A DNA stretch of 42,094 nucleotides, from assembly GCA_012512265.1 (NCBI GenBank), contig JAAZEM010000163.1, forward strand, positions 1-42,094, read 5' to 3'. Below, piece after piece: positions 1-8,357 of this stretch (position 1 is the stretch's first letter; each line of letters opens with the position of its first letter). A program made the position numbers and the translations under genes. This DNA is from Armatimonadota bacterium (lineage in GTDB: Bacteria; Armatimonadota; JAAZEB01). A model generated the notes under the pieces. That model saw only the letters and a list, made by a program, of their open reading frames with translations. It was not told where the DNA came from and did no database searches.

Positions 1-239
1 ACCGTCATCTCCGCGTGCAGGTGCGGCGGCGTGCAGATATCCACCGCGTCCACCTCGTCCAGAATGCTCCGGTAGTCGGTGGCGACTTTGGCGCCGCACT
101 TCTCGGCGCGCGCCCGCGCCTTCTCCTCGTCGATATCGACGCAATAGACGAGCTCGGCGCGTGGCTCTGCCAGGATGCCGTTGATATGCGCGGCGCTGAT
201 CCCGCCGCAGCCAATGACCGCGATGCGAACCTTCTCCAT
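1..239 (-). CDS. Gfo/Idh/MocA family oxidoreductase, N-terminal part (cut by window edge)
   Basis: Seen: reading leftwards from an ATG at 239, the first 79 codons are open and run off the window. They begin MEKVRIAVIGCGGISAAHI, a beta strand followed by the glycine-rich dinucleotide loop GCGGIS, then LVYCVDID (the acidic end of strand two) and the VDAVDICTPPHLHAEM segment typical of the family. A strong GGGAGGAAG ribosome-binding site lies a few bases before the ATG. Family knowledge: these are NAD(P)-dependent sugar or inositol dehydrogenases, cytoplasmic, often placed beside glycoside hydrolase genes. Inference: it probably oxidises a sugar released by the neighbouring enzymes. It is divergently arranged with the CBM9/GH operon across 181 bp. 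The catalytic EKP motif and C-terminal domain lie outside the window, so the substrate cannot be judged. Confidence 0.9.
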   Translation of the reverse strand, partial: MEKVRIAVIGCGGISAAHINGILAEPRAELVYCVDIDEEKARARAEKCGAKVATDYRSILDEVDAVDICTPPHLHAEMT

Positions 240-258
240 GATACTTCCTCCCTTCCGG

Positions 259-282
259 GGAATAGGGTTGGGTCGCTATTCC
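259..282. promoter_or_regulatory. Inverted repeat in divergent intergenic region (possible operator)
   Basis: GGAATAG at 259-265 and CTATTCC at 276-282 form a perfect 7-bp inverted repeat with a 10-bp spacer, 20 bp upstream of the oxidoreductase start. Such a dyad could be a repressor site or an mRNA hairpin just ahead of the ribosome-binding site. No convincing -35/-10 pair was seen in the 181-bp gap, so the assignment is tentative. Confidence 0.3.
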
Positions 283-420
283 TCGCGCGCCCCCGTGGTT
301 CCTGGTCTCTTGTTGCGCGAGCCCGCTCTGCCTCCGAGAAAAGCGAGCAAAGCCGGCAAGGGCACGAAGGAACTCCTCCGGTGGAGATTGAATGTGGACG
401 CAACACAAGGGAGGTCGCTT

Positions 421-1494
421 ATGCTGCGCCTGGTACTCACCCTTCTGATTGTCTCGCTCGCTGCCAGTGCCCATGCTGCCGGCAACCTGGCCGAGACAAC
501 ACTCGTGCTTCCGTGCCGGCCTGCGCCGGCCCCGATCACTCTCGATGGCACGCTGGATCCTGCCGAATGGGCGGGGGCAATCGAGGTCTCCGGCTTCCGT
601 GTCAGCGGCTCCCCGCTCCTCGCGCCAGAACAGGTGACGTTGCGTGCCCTCTACGACAAGACGAGCCTGTATCTCGGGGTGCGCTGCCTCGAATCGCAGA
701 TGGCGAAGGTGAAGGCGGCGGTGCGCACCCATGACGGTCCGTTCTGGGAGGATGACGCCATCGAGTTTTTCATCGATGCGAGTCATAACCACCAGAATTA
801 CTGGCAGTTCGCCGCGACGGCTGGCGGCGCCCGCTACGAGAATCGCGATGGGGATAGCGCCTGGAACGCCGACTGGAAGCTTGCGGTGAGCCGCGAGCAG
901 GACGCCTGGGTGGTGGAGGCGGTCGTGCCCTTCCGCGAGCTGGGCCTCGAACCGCCTGCCCCTGGAAGCCTCTGGGGATTCAACCTCTGTCGCGAGCGGC
1001 AGGCTGGCGGCCGGCTGGAGCTGTATAACTGGGCTGATGTGAAGCGCGTCTTCCAGAGCCCGGGGCTCTTCGGGCATCTCTATTTCGCACCCGCCGGATG
1101 GCAGGCAGATGCCGCTTCTGTGCGCGACGCCGCCCGGAAGGCGGAAGGCCGAGAAACCCTCATCTTTGTCGAGGGAGGCTACTGGCGGGTCCGCGGGCGT
1201 CGGGCGCCCGAGCAGCGGTCCTACCAGATGCTCCTGGATCTCCGCGCCCGCACGACGACGGGCCAGATGACCGAGCTGCGCGCGCTCTATCGCGACCGGC
1301 CTGGGCTGAAGATGCGCGAGGAGTTCACGCGCCTGGACTCCCGTCTCGCCGAAGTGGAGGCGCTGGCGCGCACCGACAAGACGGTGGATGCCTTGGAGTG
1401 GTCGCGCGCTGCCGCCTTCCTGGATAGCCTGCAGGAGCGGGTCGATGCCATCTACTGGCATGCGCGACTGGCCATACTCAACGAGAGACTCTAA
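421..1494 (+). CDS. Secreted CBM9-like carbohydrate-binding protein
   Basis: 357 residues. Start chosen at 421: the sequence MLRLVLTLLIVSLAASAHAA is a clear signal peptide and AAGGGAGG lies just upstream; a longer open frame back to 175 would bury it. Residues about 30-235 look like a family 9 carbohydrate-binding module: ITLDGTLDPAEW near the start, LYLGVRCLES, FWEDDAIEFFID, YWQFAATAGG, and WVVEAVVPFRELGLEP followed by WGFNLCRER. The last 100 residues are charged and helical (QMTELRALYRDRPGLKMREEF), possibly a coiled coil. No catalytic domain is evident. Inference: an exported glycan-binding accessory protein for the GH42-like enzyme that follows after 83 bp in the same orientation, probably the same transcript. 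Confidence 0.85.
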   Translation: MLRLVLTLLIVSLAASAHAAGNLAETTLVLPCRPAPAPITLDGTLDPAEWAGAIEVSGFRVSGSPLLAPEQVTLRALYDKTSLYLGVRCLESQMAKVKAAVRTHDGPFWEDDAIEFFIDASHNHQNYWQFAATAGGARYENRDGDSAWNADWKLAVSREQDAWVVEAVVPFRELGLEPPAPGSLWGFNLCRERQAGGRLELYNWADVKRVFQSPGLFGHLYFAPAGWQADAASVRDAARKAEGRETLIFVEGGYWRVRGRRAPEQRSYQMLLDLRARTTTGQMTELRALYRDRPGLKMREEFTRLDSRLAEVEALARTDKTVDALEWSRAAAFLDSLQERVDAIYWHARLAILNERL

Positions 1495-1577
1495 GGAATG
1501 AGGGCACGGGCCGGAAGAGCGGTTTGGCCCCAGTCGTTCGCCCCACGCCTCGTCCCATCAAAGTTGGAGGTTTCGCC

Positions 1578-4500
1578 ATGAGCCGACAGTGGATTATCGG
1601 GTTTGCAGGCATCCTCGCCGCGCTGTGCCTGCTCGCGCCGGGCGCGCTGGCCGATACCACCCCCCAAGAGGTGGAGGATGACCAGTCGCTGGAGACGAAG
1701 TTCGTGACGCCGCACAAGGCGTGGGCGCGGCCCTATGCCGGTGGCCGGGTCCGCGCGCTCTTCATCGTCAACGGCGGCAACTACTCCGGTTCGTGGTTCT
1801 CAATAGACACGCGCCTGCGCGAGCCGATCGAGCTGCTGCAGCGCTTCGACATGACGGGCGACGCCATTCTCACCGGCAGCTCCGGGAGACCAGACACCTT
1901 CCTTGGCGGCACGCTCGGCTATCAGCGCGCTGAGCGCCTGCTCTCAAAGCCTTATGACCTGTACGTTTTCGCCAACCTGCCGATGGAGAGGTTCCCGGCA
2001 AAGCTCCAATACCTGGTGATGGAGCAGGTGGCGAAGGGCGCGGGCCTTCTCTGCTGTGGAGCGCCCGCCAGCGAGTTCATGGTCGCCAAACGCCAGATCG
2101 CTCCCCTTCCGGATGCCCTCCGTTCCGGCCTTCCCGCCCTCGATGGGAAGAAGCCCGAGGAGGTGATCCATGCCTATCAGCTGGGCAAGGGCCGTGGCGT
2201 CTGGCTGAAGTACGACGCCTGGGCGCTCACTCCGCGCCAGGCGTTCAGCTATCGCCGCCTGGCCGAATACGACTATCGGATGCTCCTCGTCGGGCGCGCA
2301 GCCCTCTGGGCAGTCGGCCGCGAAGCCCCCGTATCGCTCAGCTTCGGTGAAGGGAACGGAACGGTTCAGAGCGTCTCGCTCGCGTCGAACGACGCGAAGC
2401 CACTGGCCGTGAAGGTCGCTCTCGAACTGCGCCGGGCGGAAGACGGCCAGACATGGGCGCTGGGTGAAGTTCCGGTGACGCTTGAGCCGGGCAAGTGGGC
2501 GCAGGTGCCCGTGCGCCTGCCCAAGGCGCGCGCCGGCGACTACTTCATCGACGCGATCGCGCGCGGCAGCCGTGGAATCGTAGGGTGTGGTGCGCACGCG
2601 ATGACGGTCTCCACGCCGGCTGGAGTCGAGCGGGTAGAGCTGGAGAAGAGCTTCGTCGAGCGTGGCGAGAGCATCGGTGGCAAAGTGGTCCTGCGCGGCA
2701 CGCCACCCGCGGGAAGCACCCTGCGGCTTTGCTTCCGCGACTCTTACCACCGCATCCTCGATCAGCGTGATCTGCGCACCGAGCCGGGCCAGACGGAGTA
2801 CGCATTCCAGTACCGCGCGGGCGGGCCCGATACGATCCTGATGCGTGCGCAGGCGCTGCTTCTCGCCAGCAACGGCGATGAGATCGAGATGAAAGAGGCA
2901 TCCTTCACCGCTCCCAAGCGGCGGCGAGGCGAATTCACCTTCCTGCAGTGGGACGCCCCCAACGACGTGCCGGGCTACTATGCCTGGCGCCGGCTTCAGG
3001 AGGCCGGGCAGAACGTCTGCCTGATCGGGAGCTTCTCCGAGTCCAAACCCCATGAGCTCCTCCAGGCGTGCGATGCTTCGCTCGTTCCCTACAGCACGCG
3101 CATCCTCGACCCGAAGGACGAGTTCGGGTACATGCAGCCCACCTGCTGGAACCACGAGCCGGCGGTGACGGAGCACGTGCAGAAGATCGTGAACAACCAG
3201 CTGAAGCGGCGCGAGCACGGCGTTTACGTCTACTCCCTGGGCGATGAGGGCGTGACCCTCGGGTGCTGCGTCCACCCCTCCTGCATCCAGGCCTACCGCC
3301 GCTACCTCGCCCGCGAGTATGGCACTATCGACAAGCTGAACGCCTCGTGGGGCACCACCTACAAGTCCTTCGAGGAAGTGGACCTCCTCGACCATCGTGA
3401 CAACATGGAGCAGGCCGCGCTGGAGAAGGGCCTGTACGCGCGGTGGTACGACCGACAGGCGTTCGCGCGCTACAACCTGATGCAGTTCTCCGGGCGCTTC
3501 GTGGAGACCTACAAGCGCCTCGATCCCCATGCGCTCACCGGTTTCGAGGGCACGGGCGGCTTCGGTGACGACTACGATACCATCCTCGGCACGAACACCT
3601 TCTACTCCCCCTATCCCGGAATCGGCGACGATATTCTGCGCTCCGCCGCGCCGCGCGACCTGATCCGTGCCAACTGGATGGGCTACAGCAAGACCGGCGA
3701 CGCCCTCTCCGATGCCGCCTGGCGCATGGTGATGAAGGAGATGAACAGCGTCTGGTTCTGGATGTGGACCGGCATCGGCAGCTGGCGCGGCTATCTCAAT
3801 CCCGCGCTCGACTTCTGGCCGGCTACGGCGGATCTCACCGAGGAGATGCGCCCGGTGCGCGAAGGCCTCGGCGACCTCCTGATGCGCTCGGAAGTGACGC
3901 ACAGCGGGATCGGGATCTTCTATTCCGTTCCCTCGGCGCTCTCGGGGCGCGTCGAGAATAGCCGCGAGTTCAACGGCCCGGAGAATGCCCACCTGATGTG
4001 GACGCGCCTGATCTACGAGAACGGGCATGACTTCCGCTATCTCACCAGCGGCATGTTGAAGCAGGGCGCGCTCGATAAGGGCGGGTTCAAAGTGCTCCTC
4101 CTCCCGATGGCGCAGGCGATTGCCCCAGAGGAGGCCGCGGCGATCCGGCGGTTCGTCCAGGCCGGCGGCACGATTATCGCCGACGTGCGCCCCGGCATCT
4201 ACGATGGCCACTGCAAGCCGGTCCTCCCGGGCGCGCTGGATGACCTCTTCGGGTTCCGGCGCACCGGGCGCGGCAAGGGCGTCCGCGGCGATATCGCGCT
4301 GAAGGGCCGCCTGGGCGAGCAGGCAATCGACGTCACGCTGCGCGATACGATTCGCGACCCGGAAGTGGAGCCGGCCGGCGCCGAGGTGATGGCGCGCGCC
4401 GAGGATGGCAGCCCCTTGCTCCTCGTGAATCGCGCGGGCGCCGGGCGCGCTATTCTTCTCAACTTCCAGATGTCGGTGGCAAATCCGGAAGCTCCGGAAG

Positions 4501-5144
4501 CGATGGAGGCGCGCCGGCTGGCGAAGGCGCTCCTCGAGGTGGGAGGCGCCCGGGCCGCCATCACCTTCTCGGACCCGAAGGGCGAGCCCATGCCCTTCAC
4601 GGAGACCCGCGTGTGGCGCAACGGCGATGCCCTGGTGTTCGGACTCTGGCGTCAGATGCAATGCGCCTGGTTTGGGCCGAAGACCGGCACAATCGCGGGC
4701 AAGCCGGTGCCGGCACGCGTCACTCTCCCGGAACCGCGTCACGTCTATGATCTGCGCGCGGGCAAATACCTGGGGAAGGTCGACCGCATCGACACGCGCC
4801 TGCGCTGGGGCCGGGCGAGCTTCTACCTGGCTCTCCCCTATCCCATCCGCGGAGTGGATCTCTCGGTCTCTCAGACCGCCCCGGCTCCCGGTACGACGCT
4901 CTTCGCTACCATCCGCCTAAACATCCCGGCTGGATCCCAGGAGCGACACGCTGTCTGCGTGAAGGTGTTCGATCCGGAAGGCCGCGAGATGCTCTGGGGG
5001 CAGCAAGTGGTGATTCTGGAGAACGGCACCGGGCGTGTGAGCATCCCGATCGCGTATAACGACACGCCCGGCAAGTGGCGCGTTCGCGCCACCGAGCTCT
5101 TCAGCGGCCAATCCGCCGAGGCCAGCTGGACGATCGCGAACTAA
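1578..5144 (+). CDS. Large secreted GH42-like (beta-galactosidase family) protein
   Basis: 1188 residues. Start at 1578 gives a signal peptide (MSRQWIIGFAGILAALCLLA, then PGALA) and is preceded by TTGGAGG. An N-terminal part (about residues 55-280) resembles a glutamine-amidotransferase-like flavodoxin fold, followed by beta-sandwich sequence. The central part, about 460-790, is GH42-like: YSLGDEG carries the expected acid/base Glu (E557), here in a DE rather than the usual NE context, then HPSCIQAYRRYLAREYGTID and NASWGTTYKSFEEVD, the conserved stretch after the catalytic strand. About 835-900 (VLLLPMAQAIAPEEAAAIRR, FVQAGGTIIADVRPG) matches the beta-galactosidase trimerisation domain. The C-terminus is beta-sandwich-like. 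Length is well above the usual 650-750 residues of GH42. The nucleophile could not be assigned, so activity on a beta-galactoside is inference. Confidence 0.8.
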   Translation: MSRQWIIGFAGILAALCLLAPGALADTTPQEVEDDQSLETKFVTPHKAWARPYAGGRVRALFIVNGGNYSGSWFSIDTRLREPIELLQRFDMTGDAILTGSSGRPDTFLGGTLGYQRAERLLSKPYDLYVFANLPMERFPAKLQYLVMEQVAKGAGLLCCGAPASEFMVAKRQIAPLPDALRSGLPALDGKKPEEVIHAYQLGKGRGVWLKYDAWALTPRQAFSYRRLAEYDYRMLLVGRAALWAVGREAPVSLSFGEGNGTVQSVSLASNDAKPLAVKVALELRRAEDGQTWALGEVPVTLEPGKWAQVPVRLPKARAGDYFIDAIARGSRGIVGCGAHAMTVSTPAGVERVELEKSFVERGESIGGKVVLRGTPPAGSTLRLCFRDSYHRILDQRDLRTEPGQTEYAFQYRAGGPDTILMRAQALLLASNGDEIEMKEASFTAPKRRRGEFTFLQWDAPNDVPGYYAWRRLQEAGQNVCLIGSFSESKPHELLQACDASLVPYSTRILDPKDEFGYMQPTCWNHEPAVTEHVQKIVNNQLKRREHGVYVYSLGDEGVTLGCCVHPSCIQAYRRYLAREYGTIDKLNASWGTTYKSFEEVDLLDHRDNMEQAALEKGLYARWYDRQAFARYNLMQFSGRFVETYKRLDPHALTGFEGTGGFGDDYDTILGTNTFYSPYPGIGDDILRSAAPRDLIRANWMGYSKTGDALSDAAWRMVMKEMNSVWFWMWTGIGSWRGYLNPALDFWPATADLTEEMRPVREGLGDLLMRSEVTHSGIGIFYSVPSALSGRVENSREFNGPENAHLMWTRLIYENGHDFRYLTSGMLKQGALDKGGFKVLLLPMAQAIAPEEAAAIRRFVQAGGTIIADVRPGIYDGHCKPVLPGALDDLFGFRRTGRGKGVRGDIALKGRLGEQAIDVTLRDTIRDPEVEPAGAEVMARAEDGSPLLLVNRAGAGRAILLNFQMSVANPEAPEAMEARRLAKALLEVGGARAAITFSDPKGEPMPFTETRVWRNGDALVFGLWRQMQCAWFGPKTGTIAGKPVPARVTLPEPRHVYDLRAGKYLGKVDRIDTRLRWGRASFYLALPYPIRGVDLSVSQTAPAPGTTLFATIRLNIPAGSQERHAVCVKVFDPEGREMLWGQQVVILENGTGRVSIPIAYNDTPGKWRVRATELFSGQSAEASWTIAN

Positions 5145-5159
5145 CCCCCGCCTAGCAAA

Positions 5160-5191
5160 GCGCCGCCCGGATCTTCCGACCCGGGCGGCGC
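5160..5191. terminator. GC-rich hairpin terminator between convergent genes
   Basis: GCGCCGCCCGG at 5160-5170 pairs perfectly with CCGGGCGGCGC at 5181-5191 around a 10-nt loop, 15 bp after the GH42-like stop codon. There is no U-tract. The rest of the gap to 5410 holds another dyad (GCGTTCG 5296-5302 / CGAACGC 5323-5329) and an imperfect hairpin near 5343-5380, but no gene. Confidence 0.6.
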
Positions 5192-5410
5192 CCCACGCCG
5201 GCCCCATCCGTGTCCGGCCTTTTACCCGTGGTGTCGATACCAGGGCGAAGCCGATGCTCCGGGCACCCCCCCAAACGAATGCAGGGTAGGGGCGAGCGTT
5301 CGTCCGGGTCTCGCATCGTTAGCGAACGCCGCGTGGTCGCTCCCCTTCCCTGGACCGGCGAGGAGCCGGAGGGTAGGGAAAGGCCGGGGGTTAGGAGGGC
5401 TGCCGCGTGG

Positions 5411-6529
5411 CTACGCTTCGGCCACGGCGTCGAGCTCGATCTCGAAGAGGAGGTCGTCGCGGCAGATGTCGTCGCGCGCCACGATCGCCGGGAACGGCGG
5501 GATCCCCTCCCGGGCACAGTAGCGCGCGAAGAGGGGTGCCTCCGAAGCGTTTCGGAAGTATACCACCGCCCGTGACACATCGGCGAAGCCCATCTCGCGC
5601 GACTCGAGAATCGCCTCGACCACCCGCATCGCCCGCTCGATCTGCGCCGGCGTGTCGTTGGGGTGCGCGGTCTTTCCACCCGGTTCGATGCTCGCGGTGC
5701 CGGAGATCAGAAGGTGGCGGATCCCGGCGGCGGCGATCTCAACGGCCCGGCTGAATGCGCTGCCGTACGCTGGCGCCGGGCATTGCAGCGGTGAGGGCAC
5801 CTCCACGACGGAGGCATCGGGCCCGATCGCTTGCAGGGCATAAGCCTCGGCCAGGATCGCCGCGCCGGCGGGATTGGCACCGCCAATCCCGGTGCTCGCA
5901 GGTACCAGGGTGTCGAAAAGTCCTCGCTCGCGGAAGAAGTGGGTGCGCACCGGGTTGAAGTCGTTATACCAGTCGAGGATTCGGTCGAGGAAGAGCCAAG
6001 TGCGCGCAACATCGGTGCAGCTCATGCCGGCCAGTGCGAGCGCGGACTCCAGCCTCTCGAAAAGATGCCGCGCCTGAATCGGCGCTGGAGCCGACGTCTC
6101 CTCCGTGTGGATGTTGCCCAAAACGCAGTAACGCGCGCACCCATCTTCATAGACGCGCCCAACCGGGTGGCCATGAAGGCGCAGTGTCTGCACGGGAACG
6201 CCGCAGACCAGCTGCGCGTGCAGGCCCGCGACGGGACGCCCGTCACAGGCAGCACCCTCAATCCAGGTGATCGGCCAGTCGACCGTGCCGCATGCGCCTT
6301 CCAAGGTGGCTCTCCCCTTGTACGAAGCAGCGAGCGAGCCAAAGACGGTCTGTTTCAGCACGCGCGCGCCACTCTCGCGCAGCCATTGGGCAAACCGCTC
6401 GAAGAGAGCCTCGGAGGGTTCTCCCTCCAGCGGCCACAAGGTGAGGTACTGCTCCTCAGCTCGAGCGCGGCGAACAGTGGTCACCCATAGGCCGGACCGC
6501 GTCTCTCTGGCGATCGCTGCATTGGACAT
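5411..6529 (-). CDS. Chorismatase-like protein (FkbO/Hyg5/XanB2 family, RidA-type fold)
   Basis: 372 residues from ATG 6529, which follows GGGAGGATCC. The C-terminal 140 residues resemble the RidA/YjgF-like domain of chorismatases: YGSAFSRAVEI, LLISGTASIEPGGKTAHPND, AQIERAMRVVEAIL, and near the end DDICRDDLLFEIELD, with Cys and Glu seven residues apart as recalled for the active site of Hyg5-type enzymes. The middle part (VARTWLFLDRILDWYNDFN, then PASTGIGGANPAG) is a second RidA-like unit typical of the family. Family knowledge: chorismatases hydrolyse or rearrange chorismate to dihydroxycyclohexadienoate or hydroxybenzoates plus pyruvate. Inference: a cytoplasmic chorismate-using enzyme. It could instead be an uncharacterised tandem RidA-fold protein. 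It stands alone, downstream of the REC-GAF gene on the same strand (121-bp gap). Confidence 0.65.
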   Translation of the reverse strand: MSNAAIARETRSGLWVTTVRRARAEEQYLTLWPLEGEPSEALFERFAQWLRESGARVLKQTVFGSLAASYKGRATLEGACGTVDWPITWIEGAACDGRPVAGLHAQLVCGVPVQTLRLHGHPVGRVYEDGCARYCVLGNIHTEETSAPAPIQARHLFERLESALALAGMSCTDVARTWLFLDRILDWYNDFNPVRTHFFRERGLFDTLVPASTGIGGANPAGAAILAEAYALQAIGPDASVVEVPSPLQCPAPAYGSAFSRAVEIAAAGIRHLLISGTASIEPGGKTAHPNDTPAQIERAMRVVEAILESREMGFADVSRAVVYFRNASEAPLFARYCAREGIPPFPAIVARDDICRDDLLFEIELDAVAEA

Positions 6530-6650
6530 CGGATCCTCCCGGATAGAGGCCGCGCGAAAGGCTGGCGCTCCTCCCCTCACACGCAAAGCGGCCGCCTGGG
6601 CACTCGCGCCCCCGGCGCGGGCATTCCGGACGCCGCGAGAGCCAGGCCGT

Positions 6651-7508
6651 TCAGGAGGCGCTCTGGCGCCGGGCCTGCTGGAGCCAGCAGCGCCACGCGA
6701 GCGGGCGCTCGACGCGGATCGCAGAGAGCACCTTCCCCAAGCCGGCAGCGTACTCCTTCAGCAACCCCGTCTCCTGCCTCCACTCCATGCGGACCGGGTC
6801 GTCAAAGAGGAAAAGCGTTCCCATTGGGTGGGCATCGGCATCGAGGATGGGCGCCCTTGTGATATCGGGCATCTCATCACTCTCCGCGGTCCATGCAGGC
6901 GCGTCCGCTGGCGGGACGTTGCCCCAGCATGCCGGCACCACGGGCACCAGCGCGCCCGGCTCGGTGATCGCGATGGCGGTGCCAACCCCCTCAAGCTGGG
7001 AACACACGCTTGCGAGAAATTCCTCCACAGCGCCTTCCAGGCCAGCCGAACGCGCACGCTCGGCCAGGCGATCCAGCGTGGGTTGAACCGCGGCTTCGGA
7101 AGGCTTGGTGCCACACGCCTGTATCAGCTCCTGGAAGCGGTGAACAGCGGTGTGCAGCATCGGTCCAATCTGATGGCCGTGGATCGGCTTCACCAGATAG
7201 CCGAACCCGCCGGAATCGGCCGCGCGCTCTATCATCTCTCGGTCGCCGAGCGCCGTCAGGAAGACCACAGGCACCGGCTGTGGCAGGCCGCGAATCAGGC
7301 GCGCGGCGTCGAGGCCTCCCATACCCGGCATGCGAATATCCATGAGCACCACGTCAGGATGCAGCCGGGACGCGCACTCCACTGCCGCCTCGCCAGAGGC
7401 CACGCTGGCACACACTTCATAGCCATTGGCGCGAAGCACGTCACAGACCGACTCACGCACCATCTCCTCATCGTCAGCTACCAACACCCGAAAACGTGGG
7501 CTACCCAT
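6651..7508 (-). CDS. Response regulator with receiver and GAF-like domain
   Basis: 285 residues; ATG at 7508 follows GAGGGGG. The receiver (1-125) is intact: acidic residues D12/D13, phospho-acceptor D57 in VVLMDIRMPGMGG, T85 in VVFLTALGD and K107 in GYLVKPIHG. The segment after it (MLHTAVHRFQEL) recalls Rv1626/ANTAR-type regulators, but no ANTAR signature was found. The remainder (about 140-270; LEGVGTAIAITEPGALV ... APILDADAHPMGTLFLFDD) looks like a degenerate GAF-type sensor domain. No DNA-binding or enzymatic output is visible, so it may act through partners such as the kinase at 9196-11631. Placed divergently from the NarL-type regulator. Confidence 0.85.
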   Translation of the reverse strand: MGSPRFRVLVADDEEMVRESVCDVLRANGYEVCASVASGEAAVECASRLHPDVVLMDIRMPGMGGLDAARLIRGLPQPVPVVFLTALGDREMIERAADSGGFGYLVKPIHGHQIGPMLHTAVHRFQELIQACGTKPSEAAVQPTLDRLAERARSAGLEGAVEEFLASVCSQLEGVGTAIAITEPGALVPVVPACWGNVPPADAPAWTAESDEMPDITRAPILDADAHPMGTLFLFDDPVRMEWRQETGLLKEYAAGLGKVLSAIRVERPLAWRCWLQQARRQSAS

Positions 7509-8022
7509 CCCCCTCTATCCTCTCCGGCGCGCGGGCCAACAGGCTGTTGCCGTTCCGCTCTCCTCCATGGCCCCTGGCGCAGCGGGCACCAAGGGCACAG
7601 GTCACCCCAAGGGATCGGTACCCTGGAGGGAGCCTCCCCACCCATCCTTCAACCGGCATCTAGAGGCCCGGTGTTCTCACGCACTGGGGAACACTCTCCC
7701 ATCCGGCCGGATGGTTCGCGCCCGCTCACCGTTGTTTGAAAGGAACTGGCTTTCGCCTTTACCGCCATTCGACGCAACCGGTACGCAGCCCTGCCATCAG
7801 ATTCCTTCCTACTTCAAGGCGCTGGCCCGCAGCCCATCTTGGCTAGCGTGCATCCGGGTTACAGAGACGCTTCGCGAGGAGAGCCGGAGGCGGGGGCGTG
7901 GTAGCCTTCAAGGAATCGTGCCAGGATTCCATCCAGGGCTGCATGAGCAGACTGCTCCTTTCCACTACGCCGGAGGAGGAGTATCCCCCGGCATCCTAAG
8001 CGTACGTACGTACGATTGCGGA
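7509..8022. other. Long non-coding gap between divergent regulators
   Basis: No gene is supported here: the plus-strand frame open across 7426-8091 has no ribosome-binding site, begins inside the antisense of the receiver gene and has no family-like sequence. The only distinctive element is CGTACGTACGTACG at 8001-8014, a perfectly self-complementary tetranucleotide repeat ending 8 bp before the -35 box of the next promoter, where an activator or repressor could bind. Confidence 0.5.
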
Positions 8023-8051
8023 TTGACAGGCAGGCGCCCGGCATGTAAGAT
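8023..8051 (+). promoter_or_regulatory. Sigma-70-type promoter of the NarL-type regulator
   Basis: TTGACA at 8023-8028 and TAAGAT at 8046-8051 are separated by exactly 17 bp, near consensus on both boxes. GATAC-ATA-GTATC (8049-8061) is an inverted repeat across the end of the -10 box and the likely start site, a possible operator. Transcription from about 8058 would give a leader of about 300 nt before the start codon at 8358. Confidence 0.75.
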
Positions 8052-8061
8052 ACATAGTATC

Positions 8062-8357
8062 GGCAAGGGATGTCTGCTAGCCGGCCGTTAGGTGATGGCA
8101 GTTTCGAGCGGTGGCGACAGACTGGGCCGAAAGTGGCCCATCAACTTGCAGTGCCCCACGCAAGCTCTCGTCGGCCCAGCCATCACCCCCGTGAGATCAA
8201 TTACCCGGAAAAAGGAAGGCAGGAAAGGCCAGGAGATGGAGCCCGTCCACGGTTATCAGCCGAGCGCGCGATTGGGAGAGGTCTCAGGGCTTCATCCAAC
8301 GTGCGCGTTGTGAGCCCTGGTGTGCAGGATGCTGCGCCTGGGTACGTCCAGGGACGT
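8062..8357 (+). promoter_or_regulatory. Structured ~300-nt 5' leader of the NarL-type regulator
   Basis: Visible pairings: GTCTG near 8070 with CAGAC near 8119; GGGCC-GAAAGT-GGCCC immediately after it; CAGGGCT 8285-8291 with AGCCCTG 8323-8329 enclosing AACG/CGTT; and TACGTCC 8343-8349 with GGACGTA 8352-8358. The last hairpin holds the only Shine-Dalgarno-like bases (AGGG) in its loop and reaches the first base of the start codon. It matches no riboswitch class I recognise. Function as a translational switch is inference. Confidence 0.4.

Noticed and set aside
1944..4742. 932-codon open frame antisense to the GH42-like gene
   Set aside because: Shadow of a GC-rich gene: third-position bias favours the sense strand, no ribosome-binding site, low-complexity His/Arg/Glu-rich translation, and the sense frame has clear family motifs.
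7426..8091. 221-codon open frame between the two regulators
   Set aside because: Starts inside the antisense of the receiver gene, has no ribosome-binding site, contains the promoter of the next gene and shows no protein-like pattern.
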